DNA from: Flavobacteriales bacterium
GTDB taxonomy: Bacteria > Bacteroidota > Bacteroidia > Flavobacteriales_D > Sanyastnellaceae
NCBI GenBank assembly: GCA_027491215.1
Contig: JAIXWP010000019.1
Location: 1 to 53,251 of the forward strand
DNA: 53,251 nt
Direction of reading: 5' to 3'
Both the position numbers and the translations under genes were made by a program. Shown here piece by piece: positions 8,975-17,979 of the stretch (its first letter is position 1; every line of letters starts with the position of its first letter). The notes under the pieces are model-generated. The model searched no databases, was not told where the DNA came from, and saw only the letters and a program-made list of their open reading frames with translations.

Positions 8975-10018
8975 CTATGATTTCATCATACTGAGAATAG
9001 AATCTGCATATTGTTTTGCGTCGAGCTTGAGTCCTAGTGATCTGCTGATTTCTCCCATAGCCTGCAACTCTTCATTCGTTGATTTACTCACTTCTTCAAA
9101 TAGCTCAATGATGCCATTCTCCGTGTTATTTTCGAGTAGCCACCCATTCTTTTCTCTAAGAAGGGCTGTTCGCGCTCCGACCTTATTTGACAATACTAAA
9201 GGATAGCCAGCCACTGCGAATTCATTTACAACGACACCCCAAGGTTCGTATAGACTTGGCAGGACGAAAATATCACCATCCAGCATGGCCTGCTCCATCT
9301 CAGCGGGCTGTTGGAAACCATGATGAATAATTTGCGGGTGTTGAATGCGCGAGTCGAAAAGTGGACCAGTGCCAAAACAATGCAATTGATCCACTCGGTT
9401 TTCTTTTGTAACCCAAGTAACAAAGGCCTGACAAAGAGATTGAATATTCTTTTCTGGGGCATATCTACCCACATAATACCATTTTCTTATTGCACTATTT
9501 CGCAGTGCTCTTTTCTCATAAACTCTGCTGAAGCGATCCGTTTCACAGATATATGCGCCTTGCTTGATTTCATTTTCTCGAAATCCAATCTTCTTCGCAA
9601 ATTGAAATTGTTCCGCTCCTGGTACGAATGCATAATCGAAATGACCACGTATGAAAAGCCTTAGATACTTCGTTCGTAATTCGTCTTTAAGCCCCCCTTC
9701 CCATTGCTTGTCGAACCCTAGCAAAGAAGGAATATGTCTATTTGCAGCAACAGCTTTTATGTATTCTTTATCTGACCATCCTCCACAAAAGATTAGATCA
9801 TACTTAGAATCAGCAATATGTTGAGATAATTGGCCATCTGAGAAGGTACTTCTATCGAACCGATTTATTTTTCTACTAAATTCGAAACGGAAAGGAGCCT
9901 CGCTCTTTACGGGATACGCAATAATATCAATTTGCACATCATGATTATCAGCAAGATAATTCAGTGCATGCACGACATAGCCTGCCAATTCTCGATATAA
10001 GACGACCATTCTTTTCAT
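8975..10018 (-). CDS. Glycosyltransferase family 4 (GT-B)
   Basis: A 347-residue GT-B transferase. The N-terminal domain is short (MKRMVVLYRELAGYVVHALN). The C-terminal half has the family's YYVGRYAPEKNIQSLCQAF, then PSLYEPWGVVVNEFAVAGYPLVLSNKVGA, with the E-x7-E-like donor-binding stretch. It most likely adds one sugar to a lipid-linked surface polysaccharide at the cytoplasmic face of the inner membrane. It lies 43 bases upstream of asnB on the same strand and is divergent from the GNAT gene, with only 24 bases between start codons. The two starts must therefore share or overlap their control regions. Confidence 0.9.
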   Translation of the reverse strand: MKRMVVLYRELAGYVVHALNYLADNHDVQIDIIAYPVKSEAPFRFEFSRKINRFDRSTFSDGQLSQHIADSKYDLIFCGGWSDKEYIKAVAANRHIPSLLGFDKQWEGGLKDELRTKYLRLFIRGHFDYAFVPGAEQFQFAKKIGFRENEIKQGAYICETDRFSRVYEKRALRNSAIRKWYYVGRYAPEKNIQSLCQAFVTWVTKENRVDQLHCFGTGPLFDSRIQHPQIIHHGFQQPAEMEQAMLDGDIFVLPSLYEPWGVVVNEFAVAGYPLVLSNKVGARTALLREKNGWLLENNTENGIIELFEEVSKSTNEELQAMGEISRSLGLKLDAKQYADSILSMMKS

Positions 10019-10042
10019 AGAGATCCTTAACTACCCGCAAAT

Positions 10043-10990
10043 ATGAACATTTTAAGATACCAAGACTGGATGCGACCTCAAGTAATTGAGATGTTCGCTC
10101 AGGAATATGGCATTGACCCTGTTCAATTTGAGCATCAGTTCATCGAGTTTTATGAATCTCCGTTTCAAAAAGACCATTGTGTGCGAATCGTTGCAGAAGA
10201 AGACGGTAAAATCGGAGGCTTCCAATCTTTCTTCTATTGGCCTATAGCACACAAGGAAAAAACAATTCGGGCTTTTCAAAGCGGAAATAGTTTAGTACAT
10301 CCCGATTTTCGAGGCAAGGGACTTTTTGCGAAAATGCTTGACTGGATTCATTTACCAGAAAACAATATTGCGCTCGACCTACTTATTGGTTTTCCTGTGG
10401 AAGCTAGCTACAACTCATTTATTCGAAACAAATGGAAGAATCCATTTAATCTGCAGTGGTATATTAAGCCAATGCGTCCTGTGAGTTCCATGCTTAGCCG
10501 CCCTGCGGAAAAACTATCAAAGAAGTTTGGACCAAGGACTCCTAAAAGAATAGCACTATCACCTGACACTTTCTTTGTTGAGCAACAAGTAGACTTCGAT
10601 AAATATCGTTTTCAGTTCCAGCAAGGACATTATCACCGATTTGAATATTCAGAATCGGCCAATCATGTGCTTTTTGAGTTCAAAATCCAAACTCGTAAGA
10701 AGTACATAAAAGAATTGATCATCGGGAAAATTTGTCCAACATCAACTGAGAAACCCTTTATCCAAAGGGCATTTAAGTCATTTATAAAAGAAATAAATAG
10801 AACCACTGCTGTGGCTTTTGTTTCTATTGCCATTAATGATCATTCTGAGCAACAGCAATTGATCATTGAAGAGCTGGGCTTTAAAAAAATTGATCGAAAA
10901 ATTTACTTCATTGCGAAAGGCCCATTGGCAGATCAGATTTTAGATTGGTCAAATTGGTGGATGGGACGTGCAGATATAGATACTTGGTAA
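10043..10990 (+). CDS. GNAT-family N-acetyltransferase of the polysaccharide locus
   Basis: A 315-residue protein. The N-terminal half is a GNAT fold: IVAEEDGKIGGFQSFF, then QSGNSLVHPDFRGKGLFAKMLDWI, which includes the acetyl-CoA-binding R/Q-x-x-G-x-G/A-type loop (RGKGLF), and the GFPVEASYNSF motif typical of this subgroup. The C-terminal half is less conserved and ends WWMGRADIDTW. Similar proteins often occur in exopolysaccharide clusters and are thought to acylate an amino sugar; the substrate is not known here. The next gene, a deacetylase, starts one base after its stop, so the two form an operon running against the rest of the locus. Confidence 0.82.
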   Translation: MNILRYQDWMRPQVIEMFAQEYGIDPVQFEHQFIEFYESPFQKDHCVRIVAEEDGKIGGFQSFFYWPIAHKEKTIRAFQSGNSLVHPDFRGKGLFAKMLDWIHLPENNIALDLLIGFPVEASYNSFIRNKWKNPFNLQWYIKPMRPVSSMLSRPAEKLSKKFGPRTPKRIALSPDTFFVEQQVDFDKYRFQFQQGHYHRFEYSESANHVLFEFKIQTRKKYIKELIIGKICPTSTEKPFIQRAFKSFIKEINRTTAVAFVSIAINDHSEQQQLIIEELGFKKIDRKIYFIAKGPLADQILDWSNWWMGRADIDTW

Positions 10991-10991
10991 T

Positions 10992-11867
10992 ATGAAAAGA
11001 GCACTCATTCAACTATATAAATCTGTACTTGGCTATACCGAACGATTGTTCGGTAGTGCACCTTCAAAGAGCGAGCTTATCGTTGCATGCATGCACTCCA
11101 CACCAGCAGATCGATTATCTGATTTTGAAATGCTTGTTGAAAGACTCCATAGTAGGTTCACCTTCCTTGACCCATCAGACCTTCCCCTTTATTTAGAAAA
11201 TCCAAATCACTTTAATGATGGGCCGTACTTTCTTTTCACATTTGACGATGGTTTGTCCAACAATTTAGACTCGGCTAAAATTCTCGCAGCACATAAAATA
11301 AAAGCTATCTATTTTGTAGTCCCTGATTTCATTGATGCAATAGATCCGGAATCCTATTACCGAACATACATTCGCCCTCTTGTAGACACACGGATTGATC
11401 ATCAAATAAATGATGTGACCTCGATGTCGTGGAGTGAGATTTCAGCACTAAAAGACATGGGTCATAGTATCGGAAACCACACCCGAACACATCGTCTCCA
11501 TCAGGGCATGTCACAGAAAGAAATTGAAACAGAACTTGACTACACAGATCAAAAAATTCAAGAAAATATTGGTGTGAAGCCTTTGTTTTTTGCCTCACCT
11601 AATAACACATTAGACAGCGTTGGAAGTATTGCGGCTTCAATCATTTCAAAAAATCAATACTATCACTTCACTACCATTCCGGGTTTGCATAGCAGCGGTG
11701 AAAACCCCAAGAACTGGGTTTATAGAAGAAATATAGAAGTCCATTGGGGAAAAGGCGCTATTGAATTTGCGCTTGGCTCTTTTGATTTATCGCGATGGCA
11801 AAAGCAGCGATTCGCTCTTTCTCTTCTTCTTCGCGCTTCTCATCACGATACTTCCAGTTCTCTTTAG
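10992..11867 (+). CDS. Polysaccharide deacetylase (NodB homology, CE4)
   Basis: A 291-residue protein with the NodB motifs: FTFDDGLSNN (catalytic and metal Asp, about residue 80) and SIGNHTRTHRLHQ (the H-S/T-x-x-H zinc pair, about residue 158). It probably removes N-acetyl groups from a surface polysaccharide or modifies a precursor. No clear signal peptide is seen, so a cytoplasmic or membrane-side role is possible. Its last 110 bases overlap tail-to-tail with the O-antigen ligase-like gene on the other strand. Two palindrome copies lie near its 5' part, one exact (11037) and one 12/14 (11359). Confidence 0.88.
   Translation: MKRALIQLYKSVLGYTERLFGSAPSKSELIVACMHSTPADRLSDFEMLVERLHSRFTFLDPSDLPLYLENPNHFNDGPYFLFTFDDGLSNNLDSAKILAAHKIKAIYFVVPDFIDAIDPESYYRTYIRPLVDTRIDHQINDVTSMSWSEISALKDMGHSIGNHTRTHRLHQGMSQKEIETELDYTDQKIQENIGVKPLFFASPNNTLDSVGSIAASIISKNQYYHFTTIPGLHSSGENPKNWVYRRNIEVHWGKGAIEFALGSFDLSRWQKQRFALSLLLRASHHDTSSSL
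11037..11054. promoter_or_regulatory. 18-bp palindrome (exact copy 4), inside the deacetylase gene
   Basis: ACCGAAC-GATT-GTTCGGT, a perfect 7-4-7 inverted repeat. It reads TERLFG in the deacetylase frame, near its N-terminus. Confidence 0.6.
11359..11376. promoter_or_regulatory. 18-bp palindrome, 12/14 copy, inside the deacetylase gene
   Basis: ACCGAAC-ATAC-ATTCGCC: the left half is perfect and the last two bases of the right half are changed. It encodes YRTYIRP, 322 bases from the exact copy in the same gene. Confidence 0.4.
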
Positions 11868-13071
11868 CGATATAGTAGTACATCCAAAGGAAGAAAGGAA
11901 ATCCATTCAAGAAATAGTGTCCTTGGCGAACGAGGTACAACACTATGATAATCATCGTCGCATTTGACATTACCCAAAGTTCCGTGTCATGGGTTCTTTG
12001 CTTGGGCACCCAACATCTAACAAGTAGGAAAAACATTAGCGACAATCCGTATAAGCCCGTTTCAGACATCAAGCGCAACGCCATGGAGTTTGCATCCATC
12101 TTATTGAAGTCGATATCAACCGCACCTTCTAGATTTGTCAAACTGTACTTGTCAAATGCCGTAGGGTGCGACCCGAGTCCGGTTCCAAGAATTGGGTTTC
12201 GTTTGAAATTTTCAAGCGCGACGTGATAGTTATTGTACAATACGAAACTACTACCATTGATTTGATAGCTCTGATAGTTACCAGTGGAGAAGATCTCCGT
12301 AGTACCATCGTAGCGATCTCGGAATTCATCCACGTTTTCGTAGCTATAGTTGAAGAGCAAAATAGAAAGGGGGACAAAGACAATTGCGTATCTGAAGAAT
12401 CCGAAGTTGATCAACAAAAGAAGAATTGCTAAGAATATACCGATGATACCCACGCTCGAAAACGTTACACAATAGGCGATTATGATTAGCGCACTTTGTC
12501 TTCGCGTTACGAAAAGTGGGTCCTTTACAGCCCAGTTATAAATGGCTACGAAAAAGGCTGGGCCTATACTTGCGGCGAAGTAAGCCGGCTCACTAAATAC
12601 CGAATTTACACGAATACCAACACCTCCCCTTACAACGTTCCATTTGTTGAACACCCAGTGAAAATCGTATCCAGGTTTGAAGCCTACCCAAAAAGATACC
12701 AGCTGCATCAAGCCAATGAGTGAAATAATATAGGCGGCGATCATGTAATACTTGAAAAGCTGTTTCAAGTTGAATTGAAACAATTCAAGCACGTAGTGAT
12801 AGAATAATACAGATGAAAAGAATCCAATAAAGATTTTGTAAAACTGTCCCGCAGTATTTAATCCGATTGCAGTGTATGTCACACCAGCTATGAATAGCGG
12901 AATGAAGAGCAATACTGGCGCACGAGGCACTCCATATTTTACGAAGAAAACTGGGAAGAATAATGCGAAAATCGCATAACTGAAGTAGGCCTCAAAGGGA
13001 GTCGTAAAGAAGCGATAAGAGCTAATGAAGATGCTCAGGAAAATACTTATTACAACGAACCATCTAAACAT
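11758..13071 (-). CDS. O-antigen polymerase/ligase-like membrane protein
   Basis: A 437-residue inner-membrane protein with about ten hydrophobic segments from residue 1 (FRWFVVISIFLSIFISS) to about 400. A large soluble loop at about 270-340 (YDGTTEIFSTGNYQSYQ to NPILGTGLGSHPTAF) carries the GxGLGSH-type signature of the Wzy/WaaL ligase superfamily, and RVNSVFSEPAYFAASIGP is another family-typical stretch. It likely polymerises or ligates the repeat units made by this locus. The charged C-terminus (KREEEEKERIAAFA) overlaps the 3' end of the deacetylase gene on the other strand. It lies 6 bases downstream of the acyltransferase gene. Confidence 0.85.
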   Translation of the reverse strand: MFRWFVVISIFLSIFISSYRFFTTPFEAYFSYAIFALFFPVFFVKYGVPRAPVLLFIPLFIAGVTYTAIGLNTAGQFYKIFIGFFSSVLFYHYVLELFQFNLKQLFKYYMIAAYIISLIGLMQLVSFWVGFKPGYDFHWVFNKWNVVRGGVGIRVNSVFSEPAYFAASIGPAFFVAIYNWAVKDPLFVTRRQSALIIIAYCVTFSSVGIIGIFLAILLLLINFGFFRYAIVFVPLSILLFNYSYENVDEFRDRYDGTTEIFSTGNYQSYQINGSSFVLYNNYHVALENFKRNPILGTGLGSHPTAFDKYSLTNLEGAVDIDFNKMDANSMALRLMSETGLYGLSLMFFLLVRCWVPKQRTHDTELWVMSNATMIIIVLYLVRQGHYFLNGFPFFLWMYYYIAKENWKYRDEKREEEEKERIAAFAIAINQKSQAQIQ

Positions 13072-13077
13072 TGAACT

Positions 13078-14295
13078 CTATTTTGCATTTTCACCACTAA
13101 TCACGTGGCTAACCGCCTTCTTTCTTCTAATAAACGGCAACTCTAGATACTTGTAACTCAGCGCAGATACTAGAATAGTTAAAGAAAGCACTGCAAGATA
13201 AACAACAATAGACTCCATTGGATTCAAATCATTATTAAAGTGGAGTGTATTCTTGGCAAAGTGAAGGACCGCTGCAATAATCATCATATGATACATGTAT
13301 ATACCAAATGATATTTTTCCAAGAAAATCTAAAAACTTGTTTTCCAATTTGACAAAGCAATTCGGGTTGGTAGAAACATTGAGTATGATTACCAATGAGC
13401 ATATAGAGTAAAGAATATGCACCCCGTTTTGTAGGAACTTCGGAACGATCATAATCATTATAGGAATGATCAAGATGGAAAGAATAAAAACCAATGGATG
13501 GTATACCACTTTCAAAATGCGATCCTTTTTGTAATAAAGAACATAAGCTCCAAGTCCGCCCAAGGACATACATTCAAGCTTAGACATGGCAAAAAACTTT
13601 TTGAGAACGCCCATCCAGAAGCCCGAAATTTGAGAAGAAAACAATAGAACTCCGAGTTTGAAGACTATGATTACACCAGTGAACACGAGGATTGTTCTCA
13701 GAATGTTTTTTGATTTTTTCATAACCCATGGCCAAATCAAATAGAACTGCTCCTCCACTCCAATAGACCAAAGCTGTCCGATATTGGGTACAGCTAAGAA
13801 CATAGAAAAAGCTAGATTTGGAAGAAAGAACAAAAACAAGAAGAAATTTTCCCAGTAATAAAGTTCGAATGCCCTTGATTGCACGCGTACATCAAACAAC
13901 GAAAAATTTGGTAGTACGAAGAAACCTAGAATGAAAATTAAAAAATAGAGAGGCCAAATTCTCAGTATCCTTCGCATATAAAACTCTTTGATACGGATGA
14001 CACCTGTGGTTTCCTTTTCAACGAAAAGCAGGTAAGTAATGAGAAAACCTGAGAGCACGAAAAAGAACACCACTCCTAGCGGACCGCTATTAGAGATGAA
14101 TGGGGTTACCCAACTGATTTCTCTTCTAAATACAGCCTCTAGAGGTGTGGAATAGCTCAACTTCTCTAGGTCTAACCAGTGACTTCCATATCCTAAGAAC
14201 TTTTTTATGAGTTCAATGTGAGTGAAAATTACCGCAACTGCTGCAATAAATCGAAGTCCGTTGAGTCCAGGAAAATAAACTCGCGTCTTGCTCAT
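13078..14295 (-). CDS. Acyltransferase 3 family protein (OafA/YrhL type)
   Basis: A 405-residue polytopic membrane protein with about ten predicted helices. The start YFPGLNGLRFIAAVAVIFTHIELI carries the family's R-F-x-A and nearby His. GVVFFFVLSGFLITYLLF, FYMRRILRIWPLYF and WSIGVEEQFYLIWPW are also signatures of acyltransferase 3. Members transfer acetyl or other acyl groups to surface polysaccharides. The gene lies between a GT4 gene (23 bases) and the polymerase-like gene (6 bases), so it probably decorates the same polymer. Confidence 0.93.
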   Translation of the reverse strand: MSKTRVYFPGLNGLRFIAAVAVIFTHIELIKKFLGYGSHWLDLEKLSYSTPLEAVFRREISWVTPFISNSGPLGVVFFFVLSGFLITYLLFVEKETTGVIRIKEFYMRRILRIWPLYFLIFILGFFVLPNFSLFDVRVQSRAFELYYWENFFLFLFFLPNLAFSMFLAVPNIGQLWSIGVEEQFYLIWPWVMKKSKNILRTILVFTGVIIVFKLGVLLFSSQISGFWMGVLKKFFAMSKLECMSLGGLGAYVLYYKKDRILKVVYHPLVFILSILIIPIMIMIVPKFLQNGVHILYSICSLVIILNVSTNPNCFVKLENKFLDFLGKISFGIYMYHMMIIAAVLHFAKNTLHFNNDLNPMESIVVYLAVLSLTILVSALSYKYLELPFIRRKKAVSHVISGENAK

Positions 14296-14318
14296 TACTT
14301 TATTAAGGCGATGCGAAT

Positions 14319-15479
14319 TTAGCTATTCACCCTTGACTTTTCTATGTTTCGTTCAGTTAATTCTATGATCTTTTCCCATAAAAACTGATCCTTTACCTTT
14401 TGAATCGCATTATTACCCTTGGCTTGAATTGCGCTGTGAGTTTCATTCACAGCAGTTTGTATTGATTCCTTAAGCGCTTCCGTATCGCCTGGGGCAATGA
14501 GCCATCCCGTAGAATCATCCACCAATCGATCCACCGCGCCCACTGTTGTAGCTATTACAGCCATCCCTCTTGACATCGCTTCTAGTATCACGTTCGGCAT
14601 ACCTTCGGAATGAGAAGGACATAAAAGCACGTGACATTCGTCCATGATTTCTATGATTTTATCTGCTTCCTTAATTTCTCCGTGATAAATGATATCCTTT
14701 CGCTTAAAGCGCTTCGAGTGATCTATAGGACCAATGAAATGAAACTCAACTTCACTGTTTTCCTCTCTACTCAAAATTGCAGCGTGCAGCTCCTCAATAC
14801 CCTTGCGGCGTTCGTATCTTCCTATAAATAAAAATTTCCTTGGAGTAGTGCTACGTGTTTTTTGATTTGCAATCCAATGCGCTTCGATTCCTGTTGGAAC
14901 CTCCACGATTCGGTTAGGGTCAACACCTATGCGCTTTATCACTTCTGTGATTTTAGAGCCATAAGAGAAAACTACATCCGCATGCTGAGAGATCCACTGT
15001 ACCGTACCTTTCAGTAGATATTTTTTCAACTTCATGGTGAAGCTTCCCCCTGGTTGAAACATTTCATATCCATGAAACTTCACACCAATTGGCGGTAGTT
15101 TTTTTCCTTTTAATTTTTGTGCGATGAAATACCAACCTGTAAATCCTTTGGTATAGATAAAGTCAAAGGAATCAATCTCCTTTTGCACTGCGTCAAAAGC
15201 CTTATTTGAAAACTGATAGGAGGACTTTAAATAATGCCCCGGTAAGAATCCACTTGGCGGAAAATACAGTGTGATAATCTTTAGAGAAGCCTCTTGTAAA
15301 AGCCCCATTGATTCGCGTATTTCCTCATGTGATGGCTTATTGGTGCCGCTTGGCAAACAATGAATCATCGTTACATCATGCCCTCTAAGTGCCAAATATT
15401 TGATCAATCCAGCAGAGTGCTTTTGCATCCCTCCCACTACGTATGGACTGATACCGTCAGTTACTACCAGTATCTTCAT
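14319..15479 (-). CDS. Glycosyltransferase family 4 (GT-B)
   Basis: A 386-residue GT-B transferase starting MKILVVTDGISPYVVGGMQKHSAGL, with the glycine-rich GGMQKH acceptor loop. The donor domain has FLFIGRYERRKGIEELHAAI, then CPSHSEGMPNVILEAMSRGMAVIATTVGAV, where the SEGMPNVILEA stretch holds the E-x7-E nucleotide-sugar contacts. The start overlaps the previous gene's stop by 4 bases (ATGA), so translation is likely coupled to the next GT4. Confidence 0.93.
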   Translation of the reverse strand: MKILVVTDGISPYVVGGMQKHSAGLIKYLALRGHDVTMIHCLPSGTNKPSHEEIRESMGLLQEASLKIITLYFPPSGFLPGHYLKSSYQFSNKAFDAVQKEIDSFDFIYTKGFTGWYFIAQKLKGKKLPPIGVKFHGYEMFQPGGSFTMKLKKYLLKGTVQWISQHADVVFSYGSKITEVIKRIGVDPNRIVEVPTGIEAHWIANQKTRSTTPRKFLFIGRYERRKGIEELHAAILSREENSEVEFHFIGPIDHSKRFKRKDIIYHGEIKEADKIIEIMDECHVLLCPSHSEGMPNVILEAMSRGMAVIATTVGAVDRLVDDSTGWLIAPGDTEALKESIQTAVNETHSAIQAKGNNAIQKVKDQFLWEKIIELTERNIEKSRVNS

Positions 15480-16657
15480 GATATTTTCGAAATAATACTA
15501 GCACCCACATGTTTCCATAGGTGCTCATTCTTAACCTTTGATTCAAATGCCTCTCCCGCTCTCTTGCACTCTTCAGAAGATTGCAATGAAAACTCCAATG
15601 CGCTTACTAAATCCTCGTCGCTATTCTTCAACAACCACCCATGTTTTTTATCCTCCATCACATCTCGCACGGGCTGTGTATTTGGAGCTATAATATATTT
15701 CCCGAACAATCCATATTCGAAAATTTTCACCGGAGAGCCGTACCAATTTGAGTCCGCCATTACAGTCACATCCATCAAAGAAATGTATGTTGAAACATCC
15801 TTGTGAGGTACGTTTCCTGTAAAAATGACCTCACTAGAAACATTCAAATCAATCGCTAGCTGCTGTAACTCTGCCAGCACTTCTCCGTCACCAACAATAA
15901 GAAGTTTAGCTTTTAAATGAGAATGCTTCGACACTACCGACGCAAAACTTTTTATCAATTTATCTACCCCATGATAAGGAAAAATAGACCCCACAAATCC
16001 TATGACCCGATTACCGTTAAACTTTGAAATCATTGATTCTCTCAATGCTTGATTTATATCTAAAAAAGAGAGGTTCACGGCATTCGGAGTAACAATAATC
16101 TTTTCAGAAGACACATTATGTTTTCTTTCAAAATAATCTTTCATAGCTGAAGAAACCACAATGATTTGTGAAGCCAGTCGAGACTGTTTTTTCTCTGCTG
16201 TTTCAGTAAAAGAAGAAAAGACACCTGATCCCGACATTGCCTTTATTTCCTCAGGGTACGGAGCGTTTAATTCTAAGAAAATAGGAATATCATTTCTATT
16301 AGCCAACTCCACTCCTGCAGTCATGAATGCATATCCTCTTTCATAGATAAAATCTGGTTGTACATTCAAAATTGCTCCTTGCAATTGAGCCATCATCTTT
16401 TGATTGTGCATCAGTAATCGCCATTCTTTTAAAGACTCCCAGAGTAGTTTTGGAATGAATTTTTTCCATGACTTTTTTGAAAAACGGATAGCTGTCTGAC
16501 CCGGCTCCATTTCTTCTCCCCCTGCAATGAATGTATGCACTTCATAGCCTTCATCACGAAAAGCCTTTATTACTTCTCGCATGTGCGTACCCGGCCCGCT
16601 TGGCGCTGCCAAGTTGAGATGTGGATGAGTCGAGACATATAAAATTCGCTTCTTCAA
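15476..16657 (-). CDS. Glycosyltransferase family 4 (GT-B)
   Basis: A 393-residue GT-B transferase. It starts KKRILYVSTHPHLNLAAPSGPGTHMREVI. The donor half shows VIGFVGSIFPYHGVDKLIKSF, LLIVGDGEVLAELQQLA and SPVKIFEYGLFGKYIIAPN, the last resembling the S-P-x-K-x-x-E-Y motif common in this branch. It overlaps both neighbours by 4 bases. No sugar specificity can be read from the sequence. Confidence 0.92.
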   Translation of the reverse strand: MKKRILYVSTHPHLNLAAPSGPGTHMREVIKAFRDEGYEVHTFIAGGEEMEPGQTAIRFSKKSWKKFIPKLLWESLKEWRLLMHNQKMMAQLQGAILNVQPDFIYERGYAFMTAGVELANRNDIPIFLELNAPYPEEIKAMSGSGVFSSFTETAEKKQSRLASQIIVVSSAMKDYFERKHNVSSEKIIVTPNAVNLSFLDINQALRESMISKFNGNRVIGFVGSIFPYHGVDKLIKSFASVVSKHSHLKAKLLIVGDGEVLAELQQLAIDLNVSSEVIFTGNVPHKDVSTYISLMDVTVMADSNWYGSPVKIFEYGLFGKYIIAPNTQPVRDVMEDKKHGWLLKNSDEDLVSALEFSLQSSEECKRAGEAFESKVKNEHLWKHVGASIISKIS

Positions 16658-17979
16658 TTCTTTTGATTCAATTTATCATTTCGATATCCAATCAAATTTT
16701 TCTTAATGAAAAATTGATCTTCACTCAAAGATGAAATTTCACTTACCTGATCTTCTAAACCTTTTACATCCTCGAATGTAATTGCATTCAGCGAGCTATT
16801 TTTCATAGGAAAATTCTGAATACCATAATTACAGATGATAGTCTTGTAACCCGCGTGCAATCGCTCGTACACGATCGTAGAAAATGTTGACACCCCAATG
16901 TCTGCTTGCTCAAATGCATGAGAAGAAGGAGTATTCAAATCAGAAAATCTCCAATTAAAACCACTAAACAATTTTTCGTAATGCAATTGAGTATCCTTCC
17001 AATTCTGCCTTGATTTTTCTCGTGGATGAGCAAAAATCACTAACGAAAAATTCGGGTGTAGTTGTAAAAAATCCTTGATTAATACCACGCATTGATCTTC
17101 AGCTCCTGCTAGATTCATCTCCGTTTGCACATGTCCTAGTTTCAATCTGAGCCAACTACCGTGTGAATAAAAACCCATTGTCTGCAAAGCAGTACTTGGT
17201 CTATTGTCTAAATAGCGTTGAATATACCCATAAGCCTTTTCAGGTCCCCATCTTAGTACTTTATCAAAGCGCATTGTATCGCTAAAAACAACTTTTTCTT
17301 CATCATGATATGGTGTGCTGAAAACGACTTCATCGCAAATCATTATACGGTTCCAAGTACCCAGCGGCCCCGATGAAGGAATGAAAGCAACTTTTACTCC
17401 TGCTTGCTTCAACAACAATGATTGCAGATTAGAGTCTACTTCAAATGGAACAAAATTGTAGACCTTCTCAATTCCGAAGCGCTCTACTTTTTTCAATAAA
17501 AAATAGTTCACTTGTGCTGCTCGAAGGAGCAAAGCTAAGTTCACTCGCTTCTTTGAAAAGAAACAGCGAAGAGTGATGGTTAATGCAAATAAGTGAAAAG
17601 CAAATTTATCCGTACCAGAAATTTCTTCCCATGCATTGATTTCATCTCTTGAAAAAACACAGCCAACATCACCACCATTTGAATATTGAATGTACTCTAC
17701 CACTGCCTTCGAAGAAGGCATTCCTCCTAGTGAAACTAGGATTTTCGAATCACTTAATTTTTTAAATCCAGATGATTCAACCTTCCATCTTCTGTTGGCG
17801 CGAACCCACTCTCTTAATCCAATCAATCTATCATTTGTAGATTCGGATGTCAACTGAAATGAACGTCCGTTAAGTAGGCAATTGCCCGCCAATCCTTTGT
17901 CCGTATTACCTTTTGAGGCCTTCAAACATTCCTTCATAAAACGAAGGAGCGTATTCATATCTATGCTCTTCTGACTCAT
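16654..17979 (-). CDS. Unrecognised probable GT-B-like transferase of the polysaccharide locus
   Basis: I do not recognise this 441-residue protein with confidence. It has no signal peptide or clear membrane helix. The C-terminal third looks GT-B-like: LHPNFSLVIFAHPREKSRQ, then HAFEQADIGVSTFSTIVYERLHAGYKTII, which resembles the nucleotide-sugar side of capsule-type or epimerase-like transferases. The middle has VYNFVPFEVDSNLQSLLLKQAG and FIPSSGPLG. It sits between a GT2 and a GT4 gene with 4-base overlaps on both sides, so a role in making or initiating the polymer is the likeliest inference. The N-terminal 80 residues are Lys/Ser-rich and less structured. Confidence 0.75.
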   Translation of the reverse strand: MSQKSIDMNTLLRFMKECLKASKGNTDKGLAGNCLLNGRSFQLTSESTNDRLIGLREWVRANRRWKVESSGFKKLSDSKILVSLGGMPSSKAVVEYIQYSNGGDVGCVFSRDEINAWEEISGTDKFAFHLFALTITLRCFFSKKRVNLALLLRAAQVNYFLLKKVERFGIEKVYNFVPFEVDSNLQSLLLKQAGVKVAFIPSSGPLGTWNRIMICDEVVFSTPYHDEEKVVFSDTMRFDKVLRWGPEKAYGYIQRYLDNRPSTALQTMGFYSHGSWLRLKLGHVQTEMNLAGAEDQCVVLIKDFLQLHPNFSLVIFAHPREKSRQNWKDTQLHYEKLFSGFNWRFSDLNTPSSHAFEQADIGVSTFSTIVYERLHAGYKTIICNYGIQNFPMKNSSLNAITFEDVKGLEDQVSEISSLSEDQFFIKKNLIGYRNDKLNQKN

